This document shows positions 1 to 11,981 of a stretch of 64,000 bases of DNA, piece by piece. The notes below the pieces were generated by a model. It was given only the letters and a program-made list of their open reading frames with translations. It was not told where the DNA came from and did not search any database. Position numbers and translations under genes: made by a program. Location: positions 21,144,146 through 21,208,145 of the forward strand of contig CM066919.1 in the NCBI GenBank assembly GCA_033964015.1. Reading direction: 5' to 3'. The stretch is from Scolanthus callimorphus (taxonomy: Eukaryota; Cnidaria; Anthozoa; Actiniaria; Edwardsiidae). Position 1 is the first letter of the stretch, and each line of letters opens with the position of its first letter.

Positions 1-432
1 CTTGTATAATAATGGCCGTTAGTTTTTATGTACAAGTACAATATAACATCATTGCCTAAAGTTTCCATAACCCTAGACTGTGAGTTCAGCAAATCTTCAA
101 TAAACATGTTTATATTCCTGGGGAAGGGACTCCCCATATCAGCTGGGCGGGGGTGCTTGCTTGTTGTATCGTTTAGGGGTAGAAATCGTGGCTTGGTGTA
201 TCTCTTTACACTTTAGGGGTTAAAAATAATTGTAAAGGCCATGAAATTTAGGGATCTGGGTGGGGGTGCTCGTTGTATCTTTTAGGGTTAAAAATCGTGG
301 CCTGGGGTATTTTTTAGGGTACTCAATCAAGCAATTTTGCCCTTCAAATTAAGGCAAAAGAACTTTGAATCGCTGTAAAACCTCTGGCAGTTTTTTTAGC
401 AATTGTTTGTTTTTCTTTTTATCTCTAAACAG
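1..432. repeat. Low-complexity repeat, presumed intron of left-edge gene
   Basis: No coding exon is visible. Positions 140-330 hold imperfect repeats of a GT-rich motif with the recurring words 'tttaggggt' and 'aaaatcgtgg'. The last 60 bases become pyrimidine-rich and lead into the splice acceptor of the exon at 433, so this stretch is probably intron. Confidence 0.45.
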
Positions 433-516
433 GCTCACATAGATGGACTTAATCCTATGCACTGGGTCTTCAGAAGGATGAGGAGGAGTCCCAGGGCAAG
501 GACTCCCATAAAATAA
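433..516 (+). CDS. Terminal exon of an unidentified gene entering from the left
   Basis: A polypyrimidine tract and 'taaacag' acceptor at 422-432 precede 27 open codons (AHIDGLNPMHWVFRRMRRS... ending TPIK) and a TAA stop at 514-516. An AATAAA poly(A) signal at 512-517 overlaps the stop, so the 3' UTR would be only a few tens of bases. The product is a basic Arg-rich C-terminus that I do not recognise. The rest of the gene would lie left of the window. Acceptor, open frame, stop and poly(A) signal together support a real last exon, but a chance arrangement is possible because the exon is short. Confidence 0.4.
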   Translation, partial: AHIDGLNPMHWVFRRMRRSPRARTPIK

Positions 517-953
517 ATGCTTATTAGGAAAATTTATTTACTGTGAGTGTTTTGAAGTTATTTCTGCTCGTAATTTTCAATTTTTTTTAGCGAAAAGCGA
601 ATATTTAATGCCTGATATCTCAAGAAAGTCAAGATCCTTTGTTCTGTACTTGCTTTCCGATTGGCTAACTTCTTACAAAATGGCCCAGTTGACGTAGTCG
701 CAGAGAACCCTCAAGCCTCAGGGGTAGCAAAGGGTATGCTCCACAGAAATGTTACCCCTATGAGAACATAGCAGCTTGGATGTAGTGGTGAACTGAAGAA
801 AATGTTAATTTAAGGGATAGAAAATACAAAAATGTTTCACTTTTTTCCTAATTTTATAATTGTTGAAACAAATTAATCTGTTACCCTCCTAAGGGATAGC
901 AGACTCTTTGGACATCCCCTAAGAGATAATAGCACTTGGGTGAATTTTATACC
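517..953. repeat. Dispersed repeat, no gene seen
   Basis: Positions 610-705 match, in the opposite orientation, sequence at 26190-26330 (shared words 'gattggctaacttcttac' and 'ttgacgtagtcgca'). A further fragment lies at 26450-26480 and another at 54395-54425. The rest holds 'aagggatag' repeats around 810-960. No exon is supported. Confidence 0.5.
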
Positions 954-1500
954 CTAAGGGATAGGACAATGGCCCATTGTACCCATTTGTACAAAAACAA
1001 ATCCAGAGACAGAGTTTTTCATCTTTCCCTTTACAATATTGATTTTGCCACCAGACACTTTGTGTAGGCTTTTAAGAGGCCACATCACATTTTGTTTCGT
1101 ATAAGCTTTTTTAGATGTTACACTAGAAATGATGCTACCGATGTGTAAAATCACCTGCTAGTAGACTTCTTAGAAAAACTGACAAATGTTTGTCTTGCAG
1201 AATGTGTCTGATCAGATTTTTTTTAAATGCTTCTTCTGAGTCACTTAAATCAGAGTGGGTATCACTGTTGTCATCATTTGAACTGATAGATTCATCTCTG
1301 ATACTGGTGGCATCATCATTCGGGTCATAGTCAGGGGGAGGTCAAAATCTTTTAATCCTACTAGCATAGGAGGGGCTGCAACCTATTGTTGGGCTAAATT
1401 ATGGGACATGAGGTTGCCTTTGTATTTCTGCTCTTCAACAAGGGTCCAAGAATGCAGCGGCAACCACTTCCTCACTGCTTCATAACCTTTCCATTTGCAA
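954..1500 (-). pseudogene. Decayed coding remnant, family unknown
   Basis: Reading the minus strand from 1500 downward gives three protein-like blocks in different frames. The first contains GYEAVRKWLPLHSW and then EEQKYKGNL (about 1495-1390). The second is acidic and serine-rich with PPPDYDPNDD and DSDTHSDLSDSEEAFKKN followed by LIRHILQDKHLSVFLRS (about 1345-1160). The third, 1154-954, contains KKAYTKQNVMWPLKSLHKVS and ends in a stop. Stops and frame changes separate the blocks and no clear splice sites link them. A degraded transposase or old gene copy is the likeliest explanation; I cannot name the family. An expressed multi-exon gene is less likely but not excluded. Confidence 0.35.
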
Positions 1501-2305
1501 TTTTATTGTCAGTCAAGACACCAGATTACAGACAACTGGTATGTGGGATCCACATGGTTTCTATCTTTGGCTTTTGATACCAAATGTATTAGTTTAGTAT
1601 AATTACTCCAGTGATTATAAGAAATTCAGCCACTGATTGATCAAGAGGTTTGTTTTCTCTTGCAAAAGATTGGGAGTGCATGTACAAGTTTTGCTATGAT
1701 TGTGAAAAAATCCCCCAAAACAAGCTTCTATTTGTCCAAAAACCTTGAATCACTTGAGAAATTATACTAAAACAATCAGTCGCCTCAGGCTCTGTGATTA
1801 TCAGAAAATAGAACCTCAACTTTATGTTGGTGACTATTTGCCAATAATCATGTCACCTTCGGCAGCTAATTGTTAAAATAGTAATTTTCATTCAGTATTC
1901 CATTGCTAAAAAAGAAGTCCACCATTTCAGACAGTTCATAATATTATGCTTCTTGAGCTCACTGTGAAATAGTGTGCTCTGCTGTGGTTGACCTCTCAAC
2001 ATGCTGCAGTGGATCATATGATCTGTGGAATTTTGGTCAATTATCACAGTTTTCAACAAGAGTGAGAAGGGGACTTGTTTTTGTTACCACAATTGGTAAT
2101 GTACAGTTTCACCCCTAAAAGATACCAAATAATGGCTCAAACAGATTTTTTAACTAAAAGACCCATCAAGAAATTTGAAATAAACTTTTGAATACAGTGT
2201 TGCATGAATTTTCTCCTTCACGATTCTCCATTTTTCTCATCACTTCTGTAAATGACATCATCCCAATATGATATAGATCACTGATTTTCCAACAAGCTAA
2301 CGGAT
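1501..2305. repeat. Copy of an intronic repeat family; otherwise no gene
   Basis: Positions 1592-1885 match 50115-50640 in a RAD51D intron (shared 'tataattactc..gtgattataagaaa', 'ttatactaaaacaat' and 'ctctgtgatta'). This copy is not interrupted, whereas the one in RAD51D carries an insertion at 50344. No coding exon seen. Confidence 0.6.
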
Positions 2306-2739
2306 AGTCCAGTCCCTGAACTCTCCTTCGCGGCTCCGTTGTTGCATGTGGTCTCAGAAAGGAGAGTCCAGAAATCTTTGTATGCGCATAGGCTAGATCT
2401 GACCAAGAACTTGGTGTTTTTTGTTAGGGCGCATGATCCGAATACCGCTGTTGGAGATTGCTTGTTGAATTTTTGTGGTTGTGGTCACAAGGGCATCCTA
2501 TCTTGATGGACAAAATTCATGTAGCCAACAACCAATTTCCAACAACAGTATTTGGATCATGTGCACTAACAAAAAAAACCGAATTCTTAGTGCATGTGCA
2601 TACAAAGGTTTTTTCGACAACCACAGGCAACAATAATAATAATATTAACAATAATAATGGGTTACGCAAATGGGATTCCACTAGGTGGCTCTTCTTCCAT
2701 TGCGGATGTAGCCACAAAGGAGAGTTCAGGGACTGGACT
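2306..2739. mobile_element. Non-autonomous inverted-repeat element (MITE-like)
   Basis: The left end 'agtccagtccctgaactctc' (2306 onward) is the reverse complement of the right end 'gagagttcagggactggact' (to 2739). A second inner pair, 2408-2460 and 2528-2585 (around 'tccaacaacagtattgg'-like words), also folds. There is no transposase ORF; the open frames across it are shadows of the inverted repeat. Confidence 0.7.
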
Positions 2740-5252
2740 AGGTAATGGACCAAAGGGCACAGAAATGTGCTTGTTGAATGTGCCATTTTTTATTTGAATG
2801 TGACTATGGCTTATGATTGGGCCGCTTCCTAGTCAGTGGCACACACATGCTCTTTTTTACTAGAATCAAAAGAATCTGAGTTTGGTAAGGGATATGGTTC
2901 AAGATTCTAGTCTGTCTCCGGCTTAAAAGCCAGGAGGTTGTTAGTGTTTTTTTTTTTCACCTAAAAGATCCCTAACCCAAAAATTTGGGAAGCCCTTCTC
3001 TGGTGTTTTTATAAAAAAAATTCCTTGATTTTTGGTGCCACTGTGAACTGTGCGCTTTTCTCTATCAAACAAATGCATTTCTCCTGCGACTCGCATAAAT
3101 CAAAAACGCCGAACAAAACCGCAGTGGCAACTGAAATAACTGCTCGCAAACTTTACCCCGTGATACAGTGTTGCAAGGATGTAGCACACGAAAATAAAAT
3201 CTCCAACAACACACCAGCACTTTCAATCTTTGAAATGAGTGACTGCAAGTTTTTTTTTCCTTGTTTTATTTGAGATTTCCTTGTTTTCTCGCTTTAGAAG
3301 TTTCATAAAGTCACGAAGGGCAGGGCCCTCACAACTGCAAAATGTCAAATAATATGAGGAGAAATCTTCACCGGTACCTGTGCAACGAGTCCCGTACAAA
3401 TACTGTGGCGTATAGTTGTTCTGACATTCCATATTTTACTTTATTACAAGGCAAACGCCCTCCGACTCCGTCTTATCTCCTTTCAGTTCCAGAACCATCC
3501 CGAAAAAACGAGCGAAATTCAACAGAGTAATTCTCTTCTCCATCTTTTACATCATCTTGTACGAGGAGAACGTAATAACCTAAAGACTCGGTTACTACAA
3601 ATCAAATATAACACAAGTTTTCGGTTCAAAAGAGCCTTTAAAATCCTCCCTTTCTTCACTTTCCAATATGGCGGCCGTTGGCGTTCTAGAATCATGCGCA
3701 TGCGCAGTATCCAATTTATTTTGATTGACAGTTTTTCAGCTCGGAGGTATCATCGTGACGGAAAAAGCGGCAAGATCAAAGGGAGCTGCGTACCCCCCCT
3801 GGTGCCAACCGTAGATTGAATAGCGCCCTTTGTTCCGTGAACCAATCGATCTCAGGTTGGCACATTAATAACAATGGATGACGTCAGCGTGAACAGCGCT
3901 ATTGACTATTCTAGAACGTATAAACAGAGTTATAGTTTCACAATAGCCATTACTAAAAGTACGACGGGAGGCCGAGTAAAGTTTAATTATTTCCTTTCAG
4001 GCAAACAGCATTTCTATCCCACCTCCTGGTGATTTTGTCTTGAAGAAAAATAAACAAACTTTACATAATGCCCCTAACTATAGTGTGAAAGGATAAATGT
4101 TGTTAATACCCCGCGAAGCGAAAGTAGTACCCCGCTAGGTTACTTGATAGCAAGCCCATAGGCGTTCACAATAAAAATTATCGGAATATAATGGAACTAG
4201 TCTGTCACATATCATGTCAGAGCACCCACAGCTGCCTTTGTTCCTATCAATAAATCTAAAAGGCAAGAAAAATTACCGACTTCCACTGAAAGAACGAAAG
4301 ACGATTTACAAATAATAACACTGGAACCAGTTATTTCACTATGGACTCTCACAAACCATAATTTGCAATAATTTACGATATTATTGATGCAAATTATAGT
4401 AGTTCAAGACTGTATGAATTTAGTATGAAGACATACAATTATGTCGACCGGTATTAATGCCATTATTAATAGGAGCCTTTTGTATCGCATCCTTAGCGAT
4501 CTTAGGTTGAGAGATGAATCGCACCGACTCGGTTTGATATGCTAATCCCCTAAAACTGTTTTAGTATCTTTTGAACTACACAAAAGATTTTCCTGGATCC
4601 AGAACTTAAGTCAACCAACTTTTCCTCCTCCCGGAACCTAGCGTTTGGAAACGAGGACATTCTCAGGCAAGTTTGTTTCCACTTTCTATTCCTGCTCTCA
4701 TCATTTCATTTTCAAGATCGTTCTCATGACTCAAAACAAAAAACAAGAATGTTTAATCTTATGGGAAATATGGGATATTTTTTCATATGGAAATTATTTG
4801 GAAATGATTGATAGCACAGGCACACACACGCGAAAAATCATGAGTGCTTGCTTGTTATTATATTGCAAATGGCTTATCTTCGTATTTATATATCTAGTCA
4901 GTGGTTTATGCTTTCATAAAAGTACCGTTTATACTCATTTTTCATATCGCTGTTTATCGACGTGATTGTCGGATAGCGAAATGACACTAATTCATATTTA
5001 TAGCAGATAAACGACAGCCATCGATTCTTTATCTGTACAAATAAAACCTAGCTTCCAATTTAGATTGTTCATGACGGCATATAACACTTATAACCGGATA
5101 ACATGTACAAATAAAAATGTTTTCCAAGCTTAGGAACCTGTAGGCTTGGGCAAATAATAAACATAGCCGTATAAAATATACCCCAGGCATATTTAAGGCC
5201 AAGTAAAAAAAGTTTCTCGTTCCCGCCCGCGTCATTTGTTTCATATGTTTTT
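2740..5252. other. Intergenic DNA with a promoter-like patch near 3665-3712
   Basis: No supported exon. Around 3665-3712 a 'ccaatatggcggcc' motif (YY1-like) and 'gcgcatgcgcag' (NRF1-like) sit together, the kind of pair common in animal housekeeping promoters. No convincing first exon could be attached on either strand, so it is noted only as a candidate regulatory patch. Confidence 0.3.
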
Positions 5253-5337
5253 TTGGGTATACTATAGTGCATGGTTGGGTATACTATAGTGCATGGTTGG
5301 GTATACTATAGTGCATGGTTGGGTATGCTATAGTGCG
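5253..5337. repeat. 22-bp tandem repeat, four copies
   Basis: The unit 'ttgggtatactatagtgcatgg' (22 bases, here positions 5253-5274) is repeated about four times with only the last copy diverged. No gene overlaps. Confidence 0.95.
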
Positions 5338-7247
5338 TCCACACTAGGTCTAAAATATGTTCAATCTAAAGACTGGTTTTCATGTGTCGGGGAACCGTCG
5401 GGAACGAGCGGGGATCCGTGGTCAATCCCAGTTTTATGAAAACGAATATCGGGAATTGTCGGCGACATCGGCGATTGACGATAACGTCGCCGCTCGTCCG
5501 CGAAGCTGTGTTTTCATATGTTGGGCGGGAACTGGTTGGGATGGTCGGGACTCGGAAAACAAGCCATCGCCGACAGTCCCTAACGCTCCTTTAGTTAAAT
5601 AGGAGAATTCTTCTGAACGATTTGTGTATCTTGTGGACGATCAACGATCCTTAATCTAGTTAATGAGCCATTCCTGAATTTTCTGACCAGGCAATTTTAA
5701 CACACCCTCTAAAACAAATTATGATCTGTTTGTGTAGCGGATTCCGGCGTTAGCTTGATTAGCGGTATTCACACTAGAGGACGGAAAACTCGTCATGACT
5801 TCAGATGATTTCCCGTCAAAAATCCATCTCATCCCGGTTTAACACTAAGACGAGTTTTCTATCTCTGGTGTGAAAACGGCTATTATTTGATGGATTGATG
5901 AAACTTTTTAGTACGTTCACACTCGTCAAGCAACGTTACCGCAGTTACCGCAGTAGATATTAGTAGAGGCAAACAACACATTACACACACATTGGCAAGT
6001 CATGTTTCACAGGAAAGTGCAAATGTGAATTTGTGCAGAGGATAGCCATGGGAAATCCCAACACTTGCAGTTCTTCTACCTCTGAGAAATTCAGCTTTTC
6101 CCATGGAGAAGGGGTCTGCAGAAATTCCCTGTGAGAAATGATAAAACATGTCTAGTCTGAAAATCCATATACAGAGTAGTGCATAAGATAAGTAGCCAGC
6201 CCCCAAAAAACAATACATGCTGCATTTGAAATAATTGCAAACGAGAAAGAACCATTTGTAATAATGATTTGAAACTGTCCTACAGAATGAGCACACCAAG
6301 ACTTCCAAGTAGCGGGAACCCTGTGCGTTCACGACCGCGTGGCCCTGGGGCTCAGGGTAATAAAGTGGGTAAGTTGGTGTGACGTCATAAGATATCAGTA
6401 GCAGTATACATTATTTTCGGAGCAGTGGGCACTGTGGACCCCTCTATAGTGCCACATAAGTTTGATTGGAATTCTGTCTGTCACAAGCAACGAGGGAGTC
6501 ACAGAAGAAATAAAAGCTGAAGCAGCGGATATGGTATCACTAGTGTTCTGGCGCAGGTTGTTCAAAGATGGGTTAAATTTAAACCAGGTTTAAGTTCTGA
6601 ACAAAACCATCAAGTCACCATGATAATTAATCCTGGATTAGTGATAAACCACTATCGAGCAACCGGACCCTGCTCTGCACTTTCGCTTTGTTTTGTTCTG
6701 GTAAGCACTTTTCGTCCATCACGTGATACACTAGGTGGATCAACATATCCACCGGTGGATCCAACATAAAACCGGCTTCGCATACCACTGATAGAACAGA
6801 TTTCAGATGACTATCGAAAACTAAACGGACTAAACGCATATCATAATATGCGCTATCATCGACACTATCAAGATAGTTCCCGTTGAAATGTCTTTTTCTA
6901 AAGCTTCCTTACATGGAAGTTTCTACTTACCAAATTGGAATTGCAGAAGCTTTCATGGCTTATTTTGTACTCTAAATTGCCGCAAGTTCGTCAAAACCTG
7001 CAGATTTTGGAGAGAAACGCTGTTCGTGTACATGCACATGTAGGTCGCCATTTTTGTTTTGGTCCCCAAGAGCCTGGCACTAGCAACACAGGTAACCCGC
7101 GTCACCCACGGGTAGGCATAAGTTGGGGGACTGCTCTATGGGGTAAGTTTATGGAGCCTAGTCTACACCCCTGACCATTCAACTAATATTTATATTCTTA
7201 AATCCCAGAAGGGTGGCAATTTCACCTCCAAATCCGTGGCTATACAC
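5338..7247. repeat. Intergenic DNA with foldback elements
   Basis: Positions 5760-5885 form an inverted repeat whose ends contain 'ttcacactag' and 'ggtgtgaaaa' and whose arms carry 'ggaaaactcgt'/'acgagtttt'; this is the same family as the element at 11759. Positions 5338-5600 and 5900-5960 carry similar 'cacactag'/'ttcacactcg' ends. Open frames here are not supported as genes. Confidence 0.5.
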
Positions 7248-7597
7248 CGATTCGACGTAATTTGAGGTAGTTGATTTACTTGTCTGATTGGAAAGTTTTT
7301 TGAACTGATGGAAGAAACCTTTGAAACTAGTCAACATGAAACATTTGAAGTTCGTATCTTACTCAGAAGAAAAGTTTCAGGGCAATGAAATCTCGACATT
7401 TTACAGAGGTTTGTGTGGTGGCCCGCCCTTAGCCATATAAACGCCTGTAAAAAAATCACGTATTCGCGGAGGGCTCATAACTTCGCTCCTAAACAGGCTA
7501 CAACCCCCAAACTTGGCACTTTGCTACTTTCAGAGAAATCTTTCATTGGTTCAAAAAGTTTTCCAATCAGACAAATACAAAATTACGTCGAATCGGA
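7248..7597. repeat. Inverted repeat with about 50-bp arms
   Basis: The left arm, 7248-7310, contains 'ccgattcgacgtaattt' and 'tgtctgattggaaagtttt'. It is the reverse complement, with small indels, of the right arm, 7548-7597, which contains 'aaaagttttccaatcagaca' and 'aaattacgtcgaatcgg'. Confidence 0.7.
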
Positions 7598-7708
7598 CTA
7601 TCCTCCCGTAGTCCGGCGACTTTTTTCTATTTGATTGTTGATAAGTGAACAGCAGCGCGTGCAGACGATCGATCGATCGAAATATCAGAAAATTGCAATA
7701 TGTAAGGC

Positions 7709-9367
7709 GCATGAGGCATTTTTTAGTAAAAGTTGGCAACAAGAGTTTTCTTATGTAATTTTTCACGCTGAATCCGAATTTTCTTGTTGCCGGCCCTGAT
7801 TTTGCATTTTAATGGGTGAAAATGACGTCATCATGATTGACAGCTGTTCGCGAACCTTTTAAAATAGTTTTGTCGCTATATTTCAAATTCGAACGAATAT
7901 TTCACTTGAACAGGATAGTTAGAATGTTCTATACGAAAAATTGTCGTATTATTCGGATATGGCGCTGCTGTGATATTCAAAATGGCGGATCCAAGATGGC
8001 CGCCATATCGTCAAATTTGATTTTTAGAAATTATCAGTCTGGTAGTCAAAAAAGACATGGAAATAAATACCTGACAATGAATTCAAGGTATCACAGTATG
8101 AAATGCAGTGCTGCTGGTCGAATGAAGCCATATTAAATATATAAAAGGCAATTCAATATGAAAAGGTGAATCAGATTCACCGCCGCTTGATTTTACGATC
8201 TAAACGATCCCCAGTTTACGATGATCATCCTTGGTCCGGCAACAAAACTGTGCCTTTGAAGTCCTTATATCAAAAGTTCGTTCACAACGATCATGCAATC
8301 TGCAGCCCCCGTGGCATAATCGAAAATAGCGGAAACCAGGACCAGCAGAAAACCTAAAAAGGAAACCTCAGACAAGAAAGGGGTTGGAATAAGAAAGGGC
8401 TTTCAAGCATAGAGAGGAAAGCTACTCCAAGAACAAATTTAAGTCTTACATTCGCTACTTTGCTTATAAGTTCAAAGTTGCTACCACCAGGCTATAAAAA
8501 ATATTCGGAAAAGGCTGGAGCAACGCCTAAATTGCCATAGAGAGGAAAGCTACTCCAAGAACAAATTTAAGTCTTACATTCGCTACTTTTGCTTATAAGT
8601 TCAAAGTTGCTACCACCAGGCTATAAAAAATATTCGGAAAAGGCTGGAGCAACGCCTAAATTGCCATAGAATGATTTCACCCTTTATCCCTGCTTTTTTC
8701 TTATCATTGTTATTCCTGTGTGTGTAAGAGGAATATTCTGCATGCATTTAAAACAATAGTCGTAGATGTATTTGACTCGGTGATAGGCTTTGAAATCAAT
8801 AGTCATAGTGAGAACTTTTACAGTAGGGACGACTAACTTGCTATAATTTTGCGGATTGCGCTTCCTACCTAAATTCACTAACAACAATCATACATTTGCC
8901 CATATATTATTGTCTTTCCACCATAATCGTCAGTTGCTACTTTTTGTATATTGCAAAATCGTTTAAGTTTTGTCTTTTAGTTTTTTAAGTTTAGCCTTTG
9001 AACTTGATGGCCTCAAACAATCAACAGATATCCAAAATGGCGGCACGGCGGCCATCTTGGATCCGCCATTTTGGATGACGTTCTACGCCCATCAATCACC
9101 CTATCCCATAATATAGATACATTTTTTTGAATATCACATTGCCACTTATACATTTGAATTTCACTGGCCGTTAAAATTTGAAAAGAATTTGAAAAGAGAT
9201 CGGCGAAAAATTCATTGTAGAGGTTTGTGTGACAGCTGTCAATCATGACGTCATGTCACCTCTTAAAATGCAAAATCTGCGTTGGCAACAAAACAATTAG
9301 GATTCAGCGTAAAATTTCGCATAAGATGGCACTTGTTGCCAGCTTTTACTAAAAAATGCCTCATGAA
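7709..9367. mobile_element. Large inverted-repeat element, about 1.66 kb
   Basis: The left arm (7709-8012) contains 'atgaggcattttttagtaaa', 'attgacagctgt' and 'atggcggatccaagatggcc'. The right arm (9024-9367) is its diverged reverse complement ('ggccatcttggatccgccat', 'gacagctgtcaatcatgacg', 'ttactaaaaaatgcctcatg'). The loop holds the tandem duplication at 8408-8664. No transposase is visible, so it would be non-autonomous or a chance inverted duplication. Confidence 0.6.
8408..8664. repeat. Near-perfect 128-bp tandem duplication
   Basis: The block starting 'catagagaggaaagctactc' at 8408 is repeated from 8536. The copies appear to differ only in a T run ('gctactttgc' versus 'gctacttttgc'). 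Confidence 0.9.
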
Positions 9368-11758
9368 GTACGATCTTTTCCGAAAGTTTGTCTAGTCTAA
9401 TTTGTCGAGTCAGTTTATCGCGGCCCTCCATGTTTTTTCCAAACATTTTGAGCCAAACCGTGTGAGCCAATCACTTTCTCGCCTGGCTTCCTTCGCGATA
9501 TTTGTCATCTTTTGTCTCTACGAGGGAAACCATTCAACTGCACAGCGGAGAAACAGCTCAAATGGTTTGATTGGCGAACAGAAAAAGCTCTGCCAAAGTA
9601 AATCGATGCCTTGGATATTCGCTGAGTTTCCGTAGCGTCACGGGGGAAGCCATTCAACTACACAGGGGACGAAACAGGTCAAGCACCTGATTTGCTCAAA
9701 ATAAAATGATGACTGGCGAACAAGAAAAGCTACCCTAGGTCAAAATAAAAATCGATGTTTAGAAATACGATGGATCTGAAAAAGGATCTAAAAAGGAGTG
9801 AAAAATACTCCACTTTAATCACACACCATTAATCCCGCCTTTGGATTAAAATTAGCATTTAAACCTTTTCTGAAATGTCAATTTTGATGTAAAAAATCAG
9901 TTTCCTATGAGGGGCTTAGGGATCTCTCAGTAAAAGCTTTTGAGCTAATCCGTTAAAATAAAACAAACACGTGGTCCATTCGAGTGCTTACCAGAAAGGC
10001 AGAAGGCTACACTTCACAGTCCCTTGTCGAAGCCCCTTGCAAACTATTTTCATATGCTATGACAGCAGCTTCCTGGTCACATCCGGTCACATCTTTCTCG
10101 CGCTCGAAAAGCCTGAAGATATTTCGGGCTCAAGAATTCTCAATGAAAGAAACACCCGAGAATTCTCAGGCAATTATTCAAATACACCAATTCGTATGGG
10201 TTTCCTTTCTGGTTTACTTTCCTCATTAGAAAATTCAGTTTCATTCGAACCGTACTTAAATTGCCTGAAACACCTTGACAAGTCAAAAGATTCAAGCTTG
10301 AGCTCGCACGCGGCAGAAACCTCATGCGCGAATCAAGATTTCTGTCTGATAGAGCAAAAGTCACCGCATAAATGCTTTCTTTTTATTGCCATAGCCCGAT
10401 TAGCCTTATTTTATTAATTATGCCGCACGCCGGAAAAGATGTAATGGCAATTAATGTCTGTAGTGGGAAAGTTTTTTTTATTGAATTTCGGTGTGACACT
10501 TATTTTACAAAGTCAAACAATAAATATTCGTCGAAAGAAATGGATGTCATGTACTAAGAGTTGGGGATCAGGAATGGCAATTATTTAAAGTAGCTTCGTC
10601 TGGCGAAGGTCGAAACTGGAAACATTTGTTGCTGAGGGACACTACGTGAAAATGCATTCAACTCACCGGCAAGCGAAATCCGTAGAGGGACGTGGCCATC
10701 AAAAAGGAAAGAAAAATAGCGGAAAAGTGAAAAGTATGTGTAAGTAGATGCCAAAGGAAAGGAAAGTAGCGCGACAAATGTAAAACTGAGGGATTTTATT
10801 ATTCTATTTTCCTGAAATCGAAAAAGTACCAAGCCAATACCCAATTATTGTGGAAACATTTAAAGAGATACCTTTAATGGTGCTTTTACTGCAGGTTTCT
10901 GCGAACTTTGATGCAACGACCGATCACTTCGATCGCACCTCGAAGCTTGGCAACAACAACAAACAGTACTTAGGCCAGTTTCAGACGTCGAACTTTTGCC
11001 GTGTCGAATCCAATTGCTAGAAATTTGATTTGCAGCTTAGGGGACACTTTGTCTAGTGCAATAGGTAAATCTAGAAGAGCCATGGCAGAACAAAAAGTAA
11101 TGTAAAGTTTGTTTTTCTTGTTTATTCTTTGTTTGGTTGTGAAATTGACAAAACCAGTCGACTGAATTGGATTCGACGCGGCAAAAGATCGACGTTTGAA
11201 ACAGGCCTTAGATTTTGATTGAGGGAACGCGTTGTTGAAAACAGCAGTAACATTACACGGATTACACACACAAGCAAATGTCATGAATCTCCAAACATTC
11301 CAAAAATCGGAATGATCTCTTTTCTTTTGCTCTGAGGTAACGAAATATGAACCGGCCGTTTGTAATCTTACTGCCAAGGTTTCATTATTCCGCGAACTCT
11401 ACCCCAACTAAACAAACCGCGGTTTGGCTTCCGTCAATCAAACGATTGAACAGCTCTGGGTGGTTTCACTAAATAATGAGTACCTAGGCTTTAAAACCAA
11501 AAATGTTCCACAATACATTCCAAACGAAACTTACAAAAATTCCATACGCCTGTACTCAAGGTTGGATGGACGGAAACCCAAACGCAAATGTAAAGCTGGA
11601 GTTCGCAGAATTATGAAAATCTCGCTGTAAATGCTAGCATACGACCCGTCAAAGCCCTAGGCACCTAACTAGTAATTGAAGCGATTTAATTCACCTGAAA
11701 AACTTGAGCAGTACGAGTTCAACATCTCTAAAGTTGTCTAGACCAGACGGACTTTATA
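9368..11758. other. Intergenic DNA, no supported gene
   Basis: The 148-codon open frame at 9971-10417 does not read like a conserved protein and has no supporting splice or start context. Positions 11400-11640 are a copy of a repeat family also seen at 27866-28100 and 60050-60374 (shared 'ttggcttccgtcaatcaaac' and 'gcagaattatgaaaa'). Confidence 0.5.
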
Positions 11759-11981
11759 TTAGCTGTATTCACACTAGAGACGGAAAACTCGTCTTATACG
11801 AGTTTCTCGTCTTGGTTCCCTGTTCTTCTGTGATCACGCGAAAACAACTTTTATGAAGAAGAAAGTTTAGACAGATAACAAGCAAGTGTTTCTGAGTAGA
11901 ATTGACATAAGACAGGAACTTTTTCTGACGAGAAACTCGTCTCGACGAGTTTTCCGTCTCTAGGGTGAATACAGCTAATGA
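11759..11981. mobile_element. Foldback MITE
   Basis: The left end 'agctgtattcacactagaga' and right end 'tctctagggtgaatacagct' are reverse complements with one mismatch, and the inner arms repeat 'cggaaaactcgtc'. The element is about 220 bp and carries no coding capacity. It belongs to the same family as 5760-5885. Confidence 0.85.

Noticed and set aside
2458..2797. Overlapping open frames on both strands
   Set aside because: They lie wholly inside an inverted-repeat element.
3342..3712. Possible gene start with YY1/NRF1-like motifs
   Set aside because: No open frame of useful length or splice-compatible exon could be attached on either strand; kept only as a regulatory candidate.
9971..10417. 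148-codon plus-strand open frame
   Set aside because: No conserved motif, no plausible start context or splice site, and overlapping open frames on both strands suggest chance.
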